Below, in pieces: positions 1 to 7,916 of a DNA stretch of 64,000 bases (positions are counted from its first letter, which is position 1; each line of letters begins with the position of its first letter). The notes under the pieces were generated by a model, which searched no databases, had not been told where the DNA came from, and saw only the letters and a list, made by a program, of their open reading frames with translations. The position numbers and the translations under genes are program-made. Location: NCBI GenBank assembly GCA_030765645.1, contig JAVCCE010000011.1:290910-354909 (forward strand), read 5' to 3'. The DNA comes from Candidatus Hinthialibacter antarcticus (GTDB lineage Bacteria; Hinthialibacterota; Hinthialibacteria; Hinthialibacterales; Hinthialibacteraceae).

Positions 1-416
1 CGGGCCATTCGCTGCAAGTGCCGATGGCGTGTGAAGCGGCGGGCGTCGGTAATGATTTTTACGTCAAGACCTTTCATCATGACAAATACTGGTCGGCGAC
101 GCCCGAAGAACACCGCATGGATTTCAACGTCGACGTCAAACGCCATCAAGACCACCGCAAAGACCACGATAATATCTGGTGCATTAACTCAACCGAAACC
201 GCCGCGTTTATGGCGAAAGTCGAAAAACCCTGGATCGCGTACAAAGTCATGGCCGCCGGGGCCGTTCATCCCAGCGACGCATTTAAGTTCGCGTATGAAA
301 ACGGGGCCGACTTTATTCTGGCGGGCATGTTTGATTTTCAAGTGACAGAAGACGTTATCATTGCGAAGAATATTTTATCGCAGCCGCTGCAACGCCAGCG
401 GCCTTGGCGCGCATAG
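1..416 (+). CDS. Tat-type TIM-barrel (aldo/keto-reductase-like) paralogue 1, 5' end missing
   Basis: This is the C-terminal part of a protein cut by the left window edge; the reading frame is open from base 3. Its sequence aligns end to end with the C-terminal 40 percent of the next two genes. Shared blocks are HSL near the start, YWSATPEE, DNIWC, PWIAYKVMAAGAVHP and GADFILAGMFDFQVTEDVIIAK. It is therefore the first of three tandem paralogues. The family resembles aldo/keto-reductase-like TIM barrels, but I cannot name a reaction. It ends 11 bp before the start of the second copy, so the three genes are probably co-transcribed. The missing N-terminus presumably carries a Tat signal as in the other two copies; that is inference. 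Confidence 0.75.
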   Translation, partial: GHSLQVPMACEAAGVGNDFYVKTFHHDKYWSATPEEHRMDFNVDVKRHQDHRKDHDNIWCINSTETAAFMAKVEKPWIAYKVMAAGAVHPSDAFKFAYENGADFILAGMFDFQVTEDVIIAKNILSQPLQRQRPWRA

Positions 417-427
417 GGAGAAACCAA

Positions 428-1432
428 ATGAATAAGAAATCCGAAGTTGACCGCCGCCGTTTTATCACAACATCCATCGCCGCTTCCGCGCTCGCAGCGG
501 GCGTAAGTTTTGAAGAGCAGAGTCTCGCGCAAGCCGCCGAAGCGCCATCGCGCCCTAAAGGCGACTCCAAGGGAATGAAGTACGGCAAGATTGGCGATCT
601 GGAAATCAGCCGTTTGTTTTGCGGCGGCAATCTCATCGGCGGTTGGGCGCACAGCCGCGATTTGATCTATGTGTCGGATCTCGTCAAAGCCTATCATAGC
701 GACGAAAAAATCATGGACACCTTCGAACTCGCCGAAGAATACGGCGTCAACACGGTCTTGACCAATCCCGTCTCCGACAAAGTCATCAATCGCTATTGGG
801 ATGAACGCGGCGGCAAGATTCAATGGATATCCGACTGCGCGTCCGGTAAGACCATCATCGAAGGCATCCAGCGTTCCGTCGACAGCGGCGCCCATGCGGT
901 TTATGTACAGGGCGGCCTCAATGACAAGGCGGTTCTCGACGGACAAATTGATCTGGTCGGCGAAGCGTTAGCGTTTATTCAGGAGCAGGGCGTTCCCGGT
1001 GGATTAGGCGCGCACAGTCTTGAGACGGTTAAGGCTTGCGTCGATGCGGGCTTTAAGCCTGATTTTTGGGTCAAGACGATTCACCCCGACTTGTATTGGT
1101 CGGCCACGCCCAAAGAAAACCGTAAGGATGATTGCTGGTACGGCGGCAACCAACTCGACCATGATGAATTCCATGACAACATCTGGTGCCTCAATCCAGA
1201 AGAAACCATTGATTACATGAAATCATTAGAGACGCCCTGGATCGCGTTCAAAGTTATGGCGGCGGGCGCCGTCAGACCGCAGCAGGGCTTCCAATACGCA
1301 TTTGAAAGCGGCGCTGATTTCGTCTGCGCCGGAATGTTTGATTTCCAACTGGTCGAAAACGTCATCATCGCCAAGGGAATTTTGAACAATCCCGAACTCG
1401 AAGCCAAACGCCCGCGCGCTTGGATGGCGTAA
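428..1432 (+). CDS. Tat-exported TIM-barrel (aldo/keto-reductase-like) paralogue 2
   Basis: About 334 residues. The start at 428 is chosen because AGGGAG lies a few bases upstream and the protein then opens with a twin-arginine signal (DRRRFITTSIAAS, residues 8-20). The more upstream in-frame start at 404 would overlap the previous gene. After the signal, KIGDLEISRLFCGGNLIGG resembles the first strand of aldo/keto reductases, and the C-terminal block PWIAFKVMAAGAV...GADFVCAGMFDFQ looks like the last barrel strands. I see no canonical catalytic tetrad, so enzymatic activity is unproven. Exported TIM-barrel proteins of this type sit beside Gfo/Idh genes in Planctomycetes-like genomes, as here. 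A role in handling exported sugars or sugar derivatives is inference. Confidence 0.75.
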   Translation: MNKKSEVDRRRFITTSIAASALAAGVSFEEQSLAQAAEAPSRPKGDSKGMKYGKIGDLEISRLFCGGNLIGGWAHSRDLIYVSDLVKAYHSDEKIMDTFELAEEYGVNTVLTNPVSDKVINRYWDERGGKIQWISDCASGKTIIEGIQRSVDSGAHAVYVQGGLNDKAVLDGQIDLVGEALAFIQEQGVPGGLGAHSLETVKACVDAGFKPDFWVKTIHPDLYWSATPKENRKDDCWYGGNQLDHDEFHDNIWCLNPEETIDYMKSLETPWIAFKVMAAGAVRPQQGFQYAFESGADFVCAGMFDFQLVENVIIAKGILNNPELEAKRPRAWMA

Positions 1433-1442
1433 GGAGATATTC

Positions 1443-2387
1443 ATGAAGATCAACGTCAACCGCCGGGGATTCATCAAAAAATCCATGATCGCTACTGCCG
1501 CGACTTTGGGAACCAGTTTTGAAGAGAAAGCCCTTCTCGCCAAAGAACCCGGCCCTGCGCCCGACGCATGGGAGGGCGAGTTCCCCGTCGGGAAACTTGG
1601 CGACCTCAATGTAAGCCGCCTGATCTGCGGCGGAAATCTCATCAGCGGGTTCGCCCATAGCCGCGACTTGATCTATGTCTCGTCGCTTTTACAAAATTAT
1701 TTCACAGACGACAAAGTATGCGAGACGCTGGCGCAATGCGAAGAAAATGGAATCAATTCCGCCCTGCTTCGGGTGGACGACCATACCGTTCGTATTCTCA
1801 ACAGATATTGGGACGAGTGGGGCGGACAAATGCAATGGATCGCCCAAGCCAAACTAGCGGGCAATGATCATAAAGCCGATTTCAATAAAGCCATCGACAA
1901 CGGCGCCCAAGCCGTCTTCGTACACGGCGGCGTCGGCGACAGTTGCGTCGAAAACAAGCAGGTCGATCTCGTCGCCGAAGCGGTCGATTTCATCAACAGC
2001 CAGGGCGTGGTCAGCGGCGTCGCCGGACACAAACTCGAAACCATCAAAGCCTACGAAGACGCCAAACTCAACAACGGCTTTTACATGAAAACGCTCAACG
2101 CAAAGAACTACTGGTCGGCGGGCCCCATGCCGCGTAACGACAGCGTGTGGGCCGAGACGCCTGAAGAGACCATCGCATACATGAAAAGCATCAACAAACC
2201 CTGGATCGCATATAAGGTGCTGGGCGCGGGCGCCATTCATCCCAAAGAGGGATTCAAATACGCCTACGAAAACGGCGCCGACTTTATTTGCGCCGGGATG
2301 TTTGATTTTCAAATTACCGAAGACGTCATCATTGCCAAAACGCTATTAACCAGCAACCTCAAACGCGAACGCCCGTGGGTGGCTTAG
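1443..2387 (+). CDS. Tat-exported TIM-barrel (aldo/keto-reductase-like) paralogue 3
   Basis: 314 residues, starting 10 bp after paralogue 2 with AAGGAGA just upstream of the ATG. The N-terminus has a twin-arginine motif (NRRGFIKKSMIATAATLG). The core repeats the family blocks: KLGDLNVSRLICGGNLISG, FAHSRDLIYVS, NRYWDEWGGQMQWIAQ, YWSAGP and PWIAYKVLGAGAIHPKEGFKYAYENGADF, here read as consecutive blocks of one conserved C-terminal region. It lacks the acidic insertion that copies 1 and 2 carry after YWSA. The three genes form a tight tandem array, which suggests recent duplication followed by specialisation. The function is unknown beyond an exported barrel protein. Confidence 0.75.
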   Translation: MKINVNRRGFIKKSMIATAATLGTSFEEKALLAKEPGPAPDAWEGEFPVGKLGDLNVSRLICGGNLISGFAHSRDLIYVSSLLQNYFTDDKVCETLAQCEENGINSALLRVDDHTVRILNRYWDEWGGQMQWIAQAKLAGNDHKADFNKAIDNGAQAVFVHGGVGDSCVENKQVDLVAEAVDFINSQGVVSGVAGHKLETIKAYEDAKLNNGFYMKTLNAKNYWSAGPMPRNDSVWAETPEETIAYMKSINKPWIAYKVLGAGAIHPKEGFKYAYENGADFICAGMFDFQITEDVIIAKTLLTSNLKRERPWVA

Positions 2388-2426
2388 CGTACCGCTATTT
2401 GAACTTACTTCAGGAGAACCGACATC

Positions 2427-3758
2427 GTGACAGTTGCAAAACCACTTGACCGCAGACGCTTCATTCACTCGGCGGGTGCCGTTAGTGCGCTCGCGTTATC
2501 CAACCGCTCCATCGCGCAAGCCAACGATACAATCAACCTCGCCGTCATCGGCGTCGGGACGCAAGGCCAGGAACTCACCAACGCCTGCATGAAAATCCCC
2601 GGCGTACGCATTCAGGCGATTTGCGACATTTGGGAAACCTACAACCTAAATAAAACATCGCGCATCCTCGAAGGCTTCAACCAAGAACATACAACCTATA
2701 CCAATTACAAAGACCTGCTTGAAAAAGAAAGTGGACTTGACGCCGTCATCATTGCAACGCCGGATTTCTGTCACGCCGAACAAACGGCCGCGTGCCTGAA
2801 CGCCGGGCTGCACGTCTATTGCGAAAGTTTGATGTCGAACACCATCGACGGCGCCCGCAGCATGGCGAACGCCGCAAAAGACAGCGGCAACTTATTGCAA
2901 ATCGGCCACCAGCGCCGTAGCAACCCCTATTACCACTATTGCTTCGACCACCTCATCAACGAAACCAAACTGCTGGGCAAACTCACCGCCAGCAATAGCC
3001 AATGGAACCGCCCCGTACAAACGCCGCGCGGCTTCCCCCGGCGCTTTCCGGTTGAAGACGCCGTGCTTAAAGCAAACGGCTATTCGTCAATGCAGCAGTT
3101 TCGCAATTGGTCGTGGGCGCGCGAACTGGGCGGCGGCCCGGCGGCGGAACTCGGCTCGCACCAGTTTGACGTGATGAACTGGTATCTCGAGACAACGCCG
3201 AAATCAGTCCTCGCGACTGGCGGCGTCGAATATTACGACGACGGTGCGCACGAATGGTACGACACGCTGATGGCGGTGTTTGAATATGAAACGCCGAAAG
3301 GCACCATCCGCGCGTTTTATCAAACGTTGAGTTCAAACAGCAACTTCGGCTACTTTGAAAATTTCATGGGCGATGAAGGTACGCTTTACGTCTCCGAAGC
3401 GGCGGGTCGCGTTAAAGTCTACCGCGAGCCGAACGCGCCTGATTGGGAAAAGTGGGTCAAACTCAACATTTTGAAATCACCGGTCGCGCCGCCTAAGGAA
3501 GAAAAGAAAGAAGAAAGCGAATCGGTATTAGACATTAAAGAATCCGTCATCCCGCCGACGTACGATGTTCCGGTTGAATTCAGCGATCCCGTCTATCAAC
3601 CGCACTTACAGAATTTCATCTCCGCCATGAAAGGCGAAGCCAAACTGGCTTGCCCGGCTGAGATCGCATTCGCCGCGACCGTGATGACCATCAAACTTAA
3701 CGAAGCAGCGCAAAAAAGCGAAAAGACCGAATTCAAACCAGAAGATTTTATCGTATAA
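2427..3758 (+). CDS. Tat-exported Gfo/Idh/MocA-family oxidoreductase with altered EKP motif
   Basis: 443 residues with a GTG start preceded by AGGAGAACC. Residues 9-30 form a twin-arginine signal (DRRRFIHSAG...). The Rossmann nucleotide-binding site is VIGVGTQG (about residues 40-47), and TPDFCHAEQTAACL matches the usual strand-4 region. The family's catalytic Glu-Lys-Pro motif, expected after HVY, reads CESLMS (E133, S134, L135), so the usual lysine is missing. The C-terminal domain, with GGPAAELGSHQFDVMNW, is typical of periplasmic planctomycete-type members. A low-complexity acidic/lysine stretch (PKEEKKEESES, about residue 355) is an insertion. It follows the three barrel genes and ends 7 bp before the cytochrome gene, so it belongs to that operon. 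Activity without the lysine is uncertain. Confidence 0.9.
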   Translation: MTVAKPLDRRRFIHSAGAVSALALSNRSIAQANDTINLAVIGVGTQGQELTNACMKIPGVRIQAICDIWETYNLNKTSRILEGFNQEHTTYTNYKDLLEKESGLDAVIIATPDFCHAEQTAACLNAGLHVYCESLMSNTIDGARSMANAAKDSGNLLQIGHQRRSNPYYHYCFDHLINETKLLGKLTASNSQWNRPVQTPRGFPRRFPVEDAVLKANGYSSMQQFRNWSWARELGGGPAAELGSHQFDVMNWYLETTPKSVLATGGVEYYDDGAHEWYDTLMAVFEYETPKGTIRAFYQTLSSNSNFGYFENFMGDEGTLYVSEAAGRVKVYREPNAPDWEKWVKLNILKSPVAPPKEEKKEESESVLDIKESVIPPTYDVPVEFSDPVYQPHLQNFISAMKGEAKLACPAEIAFAATVMTIKLNEAAQKSEKTEFKPEDFIV

Positions 3759-3765
3759 ACACACA

Positions 3766-5682
3766 ATGAAAATTCATCCGTGGTTATTCACTATAGTAGC
3801 GTGTCTGACGTCCGTGTGTTTTTCGCTGGCGCCGCTCTCTCAAGAAACACAGGATTGGATCGGCGACCGCGACGACGGCAGCCGCGCCATGCCGGTGCAT
3901 AACATTCCGCTGCTTGATGAAGAAGGCATGGAACTCTTGCCGGACGATGAATTCCCGGTTCCCTTCTCGGTCAAGCAAACATGCGGAAAATGCCACCAAT
4001 ACGAACGCATCACTCAAGGCTGGCACTTTAGCGCCGCCATTGAGAGCGCATCGCCCGGGCGCCCGGGTCACCCTTGGATTTATGTTGACCACGATACGGG
4101 GACCGTCCTGCCGCTTTCCTATCGCGAGTGGCAAGGCGCGTTCACGCCAAAAGAAGCAGGCCTCAACGACTGGCAATTTATCAAGCGGTTTGGACGACAC
4201 TGGCCCGGAGGCGGCGTAGGTGAATGGCAGTCGCTTGACGCGCAAGATTTGGTCATGCGTAAGTTTGTCTCCGGCCCGCTAGACGCAAACTGCCTCGCCT
4301 GCCATGACGCGAATCCGGCGCACGATCAAGCGGAATACGCCAACCAGATTGCGCGCGAGAATTTCCGCTGGGCGGCGGCGTCAACCTCTTCGTTTGCCAT
4401 TGTATCCGGCGCGGCGGCGGATATGCCTGACGCGTATGACTACCTCATGCCCGAACCGCCCAATGATCCAAAACTAATTGAACCGGGCGTTGAATACAAA
4501 CAGGGAATCTTCGACGCCAAGAAGCGCGTCTTTTTCGATATCAAAAAGCAAATCCCCAATGAACGTTGTTATTATTGCCACACCTCCGTCGATCTCGATG
4601 CGCTTCCCGCCAGCGGTTACAACCGCGAACAAGACGTACATATCGCGGCGGGCATGTCATGCGTCGATTGCCACACCAACGGCGTCGATCACGACATCGT
4701 TCGCGGCTATCCCGGCGAGTCGGTAGTCTCAAACAACCCGCTTGCTGGTGCGCTGACGTGCGAAGGCTGCCACATTCAACATAACGGTGCGTCAACGCCG
4801 ACGGCGGGGCGCTTCACGGCGCCGCTGCCAGAGCACAAAGGCATCCCGCCGGTTCATTTCGACAAACTCGCTTGCACCGCCTGCCACTCCGGCCCCTGGC
4901 CCGACGAACGCGCGCACCGCTTCAAAACATCGCTCGCGCATGGCCTGGGAATGCACAAAATCAACCACGACCCTGACGCGCTTCCTCATATCTACGCGCC
5001 TGTCTTCGCCAAAGGCTTCGACGGAAAAATCGCGCCGCACTACGCACTGTGGCCGTCGTATTGGACGACTTACAATCGGGACAACGATGAGACATATTTA
5101 TTGACACTCGATCAAATAAAAAGCCATGTTGGTGACTTGGACAATAAATTCCGAGAACAAGTGCAAGATCGTTGGGGCAACATAGACAACCAGCTCATTA
5201 CCAATGTGTTTGATTCCATCCGAGTGGAGAATAGTGAAACGAATACATGGCCTAATTTGATTAGCGGAAGCAGGAAATATTCCTTGACGGATACACCGCC
5301 AAAATTGTTTACAGGCAACCAGTCTGAACCCTACCTCTGGCCGATGGGGCATGACGTTCGCCCCGCCGCGCAATCGTTAGGCGTTCGCGGATGCGATGAT
5401 TGCCACAGCCAAGGCGCCGCTTTCTTTACTGGCGCGTTGCCCGTTGACGGGCCGTATGTTGACGAATCTTATTCTGAAATTCAAATGATCGCTTTGATGC
5501 AAATCGACCAACCGTATACGCATTTATTCAATCAATCATTTGGGATGAGGCCTTTGTATAAGTGCATCATTTCCGTATGCGCCGTCATCATCGCGTTGAT
5601 TGGCCTCGCGTATATTGTTCGCCTCATCCAACGCGCGATGGACCGGACGAATACGATTCTCGATGACGAGTTGGAGGATTGA
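3766..5682 (+). CDS. Membrane-anchored heptaheme cytochrome c
   Basis: 638 residues. An N-terminal Sec signal (about residues 1-22) is followed by seven CXXCH heme-binding motifs: CGKCH (73), CLACH (176), CYYCH (268), CVDCH (299), CEGCH (332), CTACH (370) and CDDCH (near 545). A single transmembrane helix (CIISVCAVIIALIGLAYIV, about 595-620) and a short charged cytoplasmic tail end the protein. This layout indicates a periplasmic electron carrier or reductase anchored in the inner membrane. The next gene, a small four-helix membrane protein, starts directly after the stop codon, and ApbE follows, so the three probably form one redox unit. I do not recognise the exact family. The partner oxidoreductase could be the upstream Gfo/Idh protein, but that is only neighbourhood inference. 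Confidence 0.88.
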   Translation: MKIHPWLFTIVACLTSVCFSLAPLSQETQDWIGDRDDGSRAMPVHNIPLLDEEGMELLPDDEFPVPFSVKQTCGKCHQYERITQGWHFSAAIESASPGRPGHPWIYVDHDTGTVLPLSYREWQGAFTPKEAGLNDWQFIKRFGRHWPGGGVGEWQSLDAQDLVMRKFVSGPLDANCLACHDANPAHDQAEYANQIARENFRWAAASTSSFAIVSGAAADMPDAYDYLMPEPPNDPKLIEPGVEYKQGIFDAKKRVFFDIKKQIPNERCYYCHTSVDLDALPASGYNREQDVHIAAGMSCVDCHTNGVDHDIVRGYPGESVVSNNPLAGALTCEGCHIQHNGASTPTAGRFTAPLPEHKGIPPVHFDKLACTACHSGPWPDERAHRFKTSLAHGLGMHKINHDPDALPHIYAPVFAKGFDGKIAPHYALWPSYWTTYNRDNDETYLLTLDQIKSHVGDLDNKFREQVQDRWGNIDNQLITNVFDSIRVENSETNTWPNLISGSRKYSLTDTPPKLFTGNQSEPYLWPMGHDVRPAAQSLGVRGCDDCHSQGAAFFTGALPVDGPYVDESYSEIQMIALMQIDQPYTHLFNQSFGMRPLYKCIISVCAVIIALIGLAYIVRLIQRAMDRTNTILDDELED

Positions 5683-5684
5683 CC

Positions 5685-6116
5685 GTGTCGCTTCGCTTCT
5701 TCCAAGGGGCCGCTGCGTTGGCGCTGGTCATAGGCCTTGTTCTTCTCACACTGACAGCAGCGCCGTCGATCCTGCACGGCGCCCAATTATCCGGCTATGG
5801 CCTGATTGCCCATATCAGCCTGTCGCCTATTTATGTCATTGCATTTCTGGCCTACATGTTCATGTCGTCTCCACGCTTGGATGCGCTTCAATCAACCACA
5901 CTCAAATCACTGTTATCATTTTTATACTTGCTCGCGCTCGCCTCAACATTCGCCGCCATTGCGATCATCCCACTCACCATGCTGCCGCTGGTTTCGACGG
6001 ACTGGCTTGAATGGCTGCTGCTCATGCACCAACGCTGCGCCATCGTGATGGTCGTTAGCGTATTGATCTACCTATCCAGTTACAGCCTGTCGCGCAGCCG
6101 TTTCTTTCAGGAGTAA
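5685..6116 (+). CDS. Four-helix inner-membrane protein, possible b-type cytochrome partner
   Basis: About 143 residues. The GTG at 5685 is chosen because GGAGG (5673-5677) stands 7 bp upstream; the in-frame TTG at 5679 would be only 1 bp from it. Four hydrophobic segments are visible: FFQGAAALALVIGLVLLTL, YVIAFLAYMFM, SFLYLLALASTFAAIAIIPL and IVMVVSVLIYLSSY. Histidines at ILHGAQ, LIAHISLSP and LLMHQRC could ligate heme, as in small cytochrome b-like proteins, but no defined motif proves it. The start lies 2 bp after the stop of the heptaheme cytochrome, which implies translational coupling. I infer a quinone-to-cytochrome c electron-transfer role, with low certainty. Confidence 0.7.
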   Translation: MSLRFFQGAAALALVIGLVLLTLTAAPSILHGAQLSGYGLIAHISLSPIYVIAFLAYMFMSSPRLDALQSTTLKSLLSFLYLLALASTFAAIAIIPLTMLPLVSTDWLEWLLLMHQRCAIVMVVSVLIYLSSYSLSRSRFFQE

Positions 6117-6120
6117 TCTG

Positions 6121-7035
6121 ATTTCCGCCCCAATCAACGGTTCACCATGGCGTGATAATTTGTTGCGCTATGCGCATGACGCCATGGCGACGCGCTTTGA
6201 GATATTGCTCTTACATGATGACGCCCAATACGCGCGCCAGGCCGCTGAAGCCGCCTTTTCAGAACTCGACCGTCTCGAACAAACGCTAAGCCGATACATC
6301 GAAACCAGCGACATAACCCGCATCAATCGCTTAAAGCCCGGCGAACAGTCCCGTATCGGATTAGACGTATTCGCTTGTCTAAAAGAGTGCCTGGAACTTT
6401 ACGTCGAAACCGAAGGCGCATTCGATGTTGGCATAGGCGAACTGATCACCGCATGGAAAAGTGCAACGCCTGATGAAGAAACAATAAATTGCATATTAAA
6501 AAACGGCGGGATACAAAACATCCAACTTCATGCAGACCCGCCAGCAGTAAGCCGATCAGAAAACTCAATTACGATTGACCTGGGCGGCTATGGCAAAGGC
6601 TATGCGCTAGACCGCATGGCGGAGATATTGCGGGAATGGGATGTGGAATGCGCATTACTCCACGGCGGCATGAGCACCGCGCTCGCGCTTGAGTCGCCGC
6701 CAAACGAAACGGGATGGCCCATTACCATCAGCCATCCCGTCAGTCAAAAAAATATAAAAACGCTTCATCTTTCAAACGCTGCATTCAGCGGCTCCGGCCT
6801 GCAAAAAGGACCGCACATTATTGATCCCCGCACGGGCCAACCCGCCGACCACCCGATTGCCGCCTGGGTGCTGACGAAACGCGCCGCCCGCGCCGATGCG
6901 CGATCAACCTCTTTTATGATGATGAACCCTGATGAGATAAACGCATGGATCCAAAACCATACCGATGAACAGGGCGCCACACTCGACGCTGACAACCAAT
7001 TGCTTTGGTTCCCAACTACAGACCAAAGCGCATGA
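6121..7035 (+). CDS. apbE: FAD:protein FMN transferase (ApbE)
   Basis: ApbE enzymes covalently attach FMN from FAD to threonine or serine of exported redox proteins. Motifs seen: HDAMATRFEILL near the N-terminus, FDVGIGELITAWK, the FAD-binding IDLGGYGKGYALDRM, LLHGGMSTALAL and HIIDPRTGQPADHPIAAWVL followed by ARADARSTSF. No ATG, GTG or well-spaced TTG start has a ribosome site. AGGAG at 6109-6113, inside the end of the previous gene, is well placed for an ATT codon at 6121, while the first common start codon (TTG, 6160) has none. I therefore set the start at 6121 with low certainty; the minimal protein from 6160 has 291 residues. It ends the plus-strand redox operon and overlaps the convergent pilin gene by 20 bp. 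Confidence 0.88.
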   Translation: MSAPINGSPWRDNLLRYAHDAMATRFEILLLHDDAQYARQAAEAAFSELDRLEQTLSRYIETSDITRINRLKPGEQSRIGLDVFACLKECLELYVETEGAFDVGIGELITAWKSATPDEETINCILKNGGIQNIQLHADPPAVSRSENSITIDLGGYGKGYALDRMAEILREWDVECALLHGGMSTALALESPPNETGWPITISHPVSQKNIKTLHLSNAAFSGSGLQKGPHIIDPRTGQPADHPIAAWVLTKRAARADARSTSFMMMNPDEINAWIQNHTDEQGATLDADNQLLWFPTTDQSA

Positions 7036-7570
7036 TGTCGCCGTTGGAAGCGACGCCGTTTGAAACATCAAATGGCGCCAGGTCCTGCCCCACTGCCGCC
7101 TCGAAGTCGCCGTCGGGGCCGTAACTCATCAGCGCCCAAATTTTGTTGGGGCGTCCCTGGTTAGGGAAATGTTTGCCAAGACCGTTGGGCGTACGATAAT
7201 TATCGGCAAACGCCGGGTCCCAATAGGGGTAGGTGTTAATCGGATCTAATGGGTTCGATTCTTCTTCTGTTAAGAGCGTATTAAATTTATCTTCTGGAAT
7301 CGACGACATATACGATACAGGCGTCGTCAAGACAACCAACCGCTGGAAACGCGTCCGTTGCGTTCCATCCGCTGAAGTAAACGGATACGAGTTGTTATCT
7401 AACCGGTATTGTTCTATCGCAGTTCCCAGGTTGCGCATATCGGCTTGTGCGCCTGCGATTTTGGCGCGTATCTGCGCGTTTAAAAAATTGGGGACGGCAA
7501 TTGCAGCGAGGATGCCAATAATGGCGACGACAATCAACAATTCAATCAATGTAAAACCATGCGATTTCAT
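7016..7570 (-). CDS. Type IV pilin-like protein (prepilin), copy 1
   Basis: 184 residues. The start at 7570 gives a short MKSHG leader before the class III prepilin site G|FTLIELLIVVAIIG, with the conserved Glu5 of mature pilins. The hydrophobic helix continues through AAIAVPNFLNAQIRAK. The C-terminal half has a small globular domain and ends with ALMSYGPDGDFEAAVGQD and SNGVASNGDIMRFGL. The SNGxxSxGDI block recurs in all five pilin-like proteins of this window. Cleavage and N-methylation by PilD-type peptidase are expected, with assembly into a type II secretion or type IV pilus fibre. It stands alone, convergent with apbE. A better start than 7606 is justified because pilin leaders are short. 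Confidence 0.9.
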   Translation of the reverse strand: MKSHGFTLIELLIVVAIIGILAAIAVPNFLNAQIRAKIAGAQADMRNLGTAIEQYRLDNNSYPFTSADGTQRTRFQRLVVLTTPVSYMSSIPEDKFNTLLTEEESNPLDPINTYPYWDPAFADNYRTPNGLGKHFPNQGRPNKIWALMSYGPDGDFEAAVGQDLAPFDVSNGVASNGDIMRFGL

Positions 7571-7916
7571 ACAAAGATGCCTTTCATATCCGAATTTGCT
7601 CCACACCTAATGAATAGCGCAAGCGGAGCATTACCGTCTATGAAATTGATAAAATTGTCAGAAAAAAATGAAAATTAAGGTTCTTCCGTTAATTGGATAC
7701 TTTTTTTATACATTGAATTGAGATTTCGCTGCATGTGGCATGGGTACACCTCTGCTCGCTTCAGTGTGGGCTTTCAGGCCCTTATGCACAGGCGCTCCCA
7801 GAGTTGCACCCATGCCTGAATTGGTTTGTCAATTATTGATACGCCGGGATATATTTTCGGAATCAAAATCATGACCATCCATCAATGTAGGTACTCACTT
7901 ACCGGATGAACCAAAA
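7571..7916. other. Intergenic region holding a full MITE-like element
   Basis: About 108 bp of AT-rich leader for the divergent pilin gene (7571-7678), then the dispersed element 7679-7912. Apart from the element I see no open reading frame. A run TGAAATTGATAAAATTGTCAG lies in the leader (written in part: TTGATAAAATTG), with no clear promoter. Confidence 0.6.
7679..7912 (+). repeat. MITE-like palindromic element, copy R1 (complete, with target duplication)
   Basis: 234 bp. It starts GGTTCTTCCG and ends CCGGATGAACC, which are near-perfect terminal inverted repeats. The exact 8-mer AAAATTAA lies on both sides (7671-7678 and 7913-7920), as expected for a target-site duplication. The right copy contains the stop codon of the sulfatase gene. 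The inner 80 bp begin GGCATGGGTACACCTCTG and end CAGAGTTGCACCCATGCC, a large cruciform with an inner GGGC/GCCC hairpin. No coding capacity, so it would need a transposase elsewhere in the genome. Confidence 0.82.

Noticed and set aside
4780..4810. NGASTPT in the heptaheme cytochrome as an ApbE flavinylation site
   Set aside because: The residue two places after the acceptor is Pro rather than Ser/Thr, and the acidic residue that leads the motif is missing.
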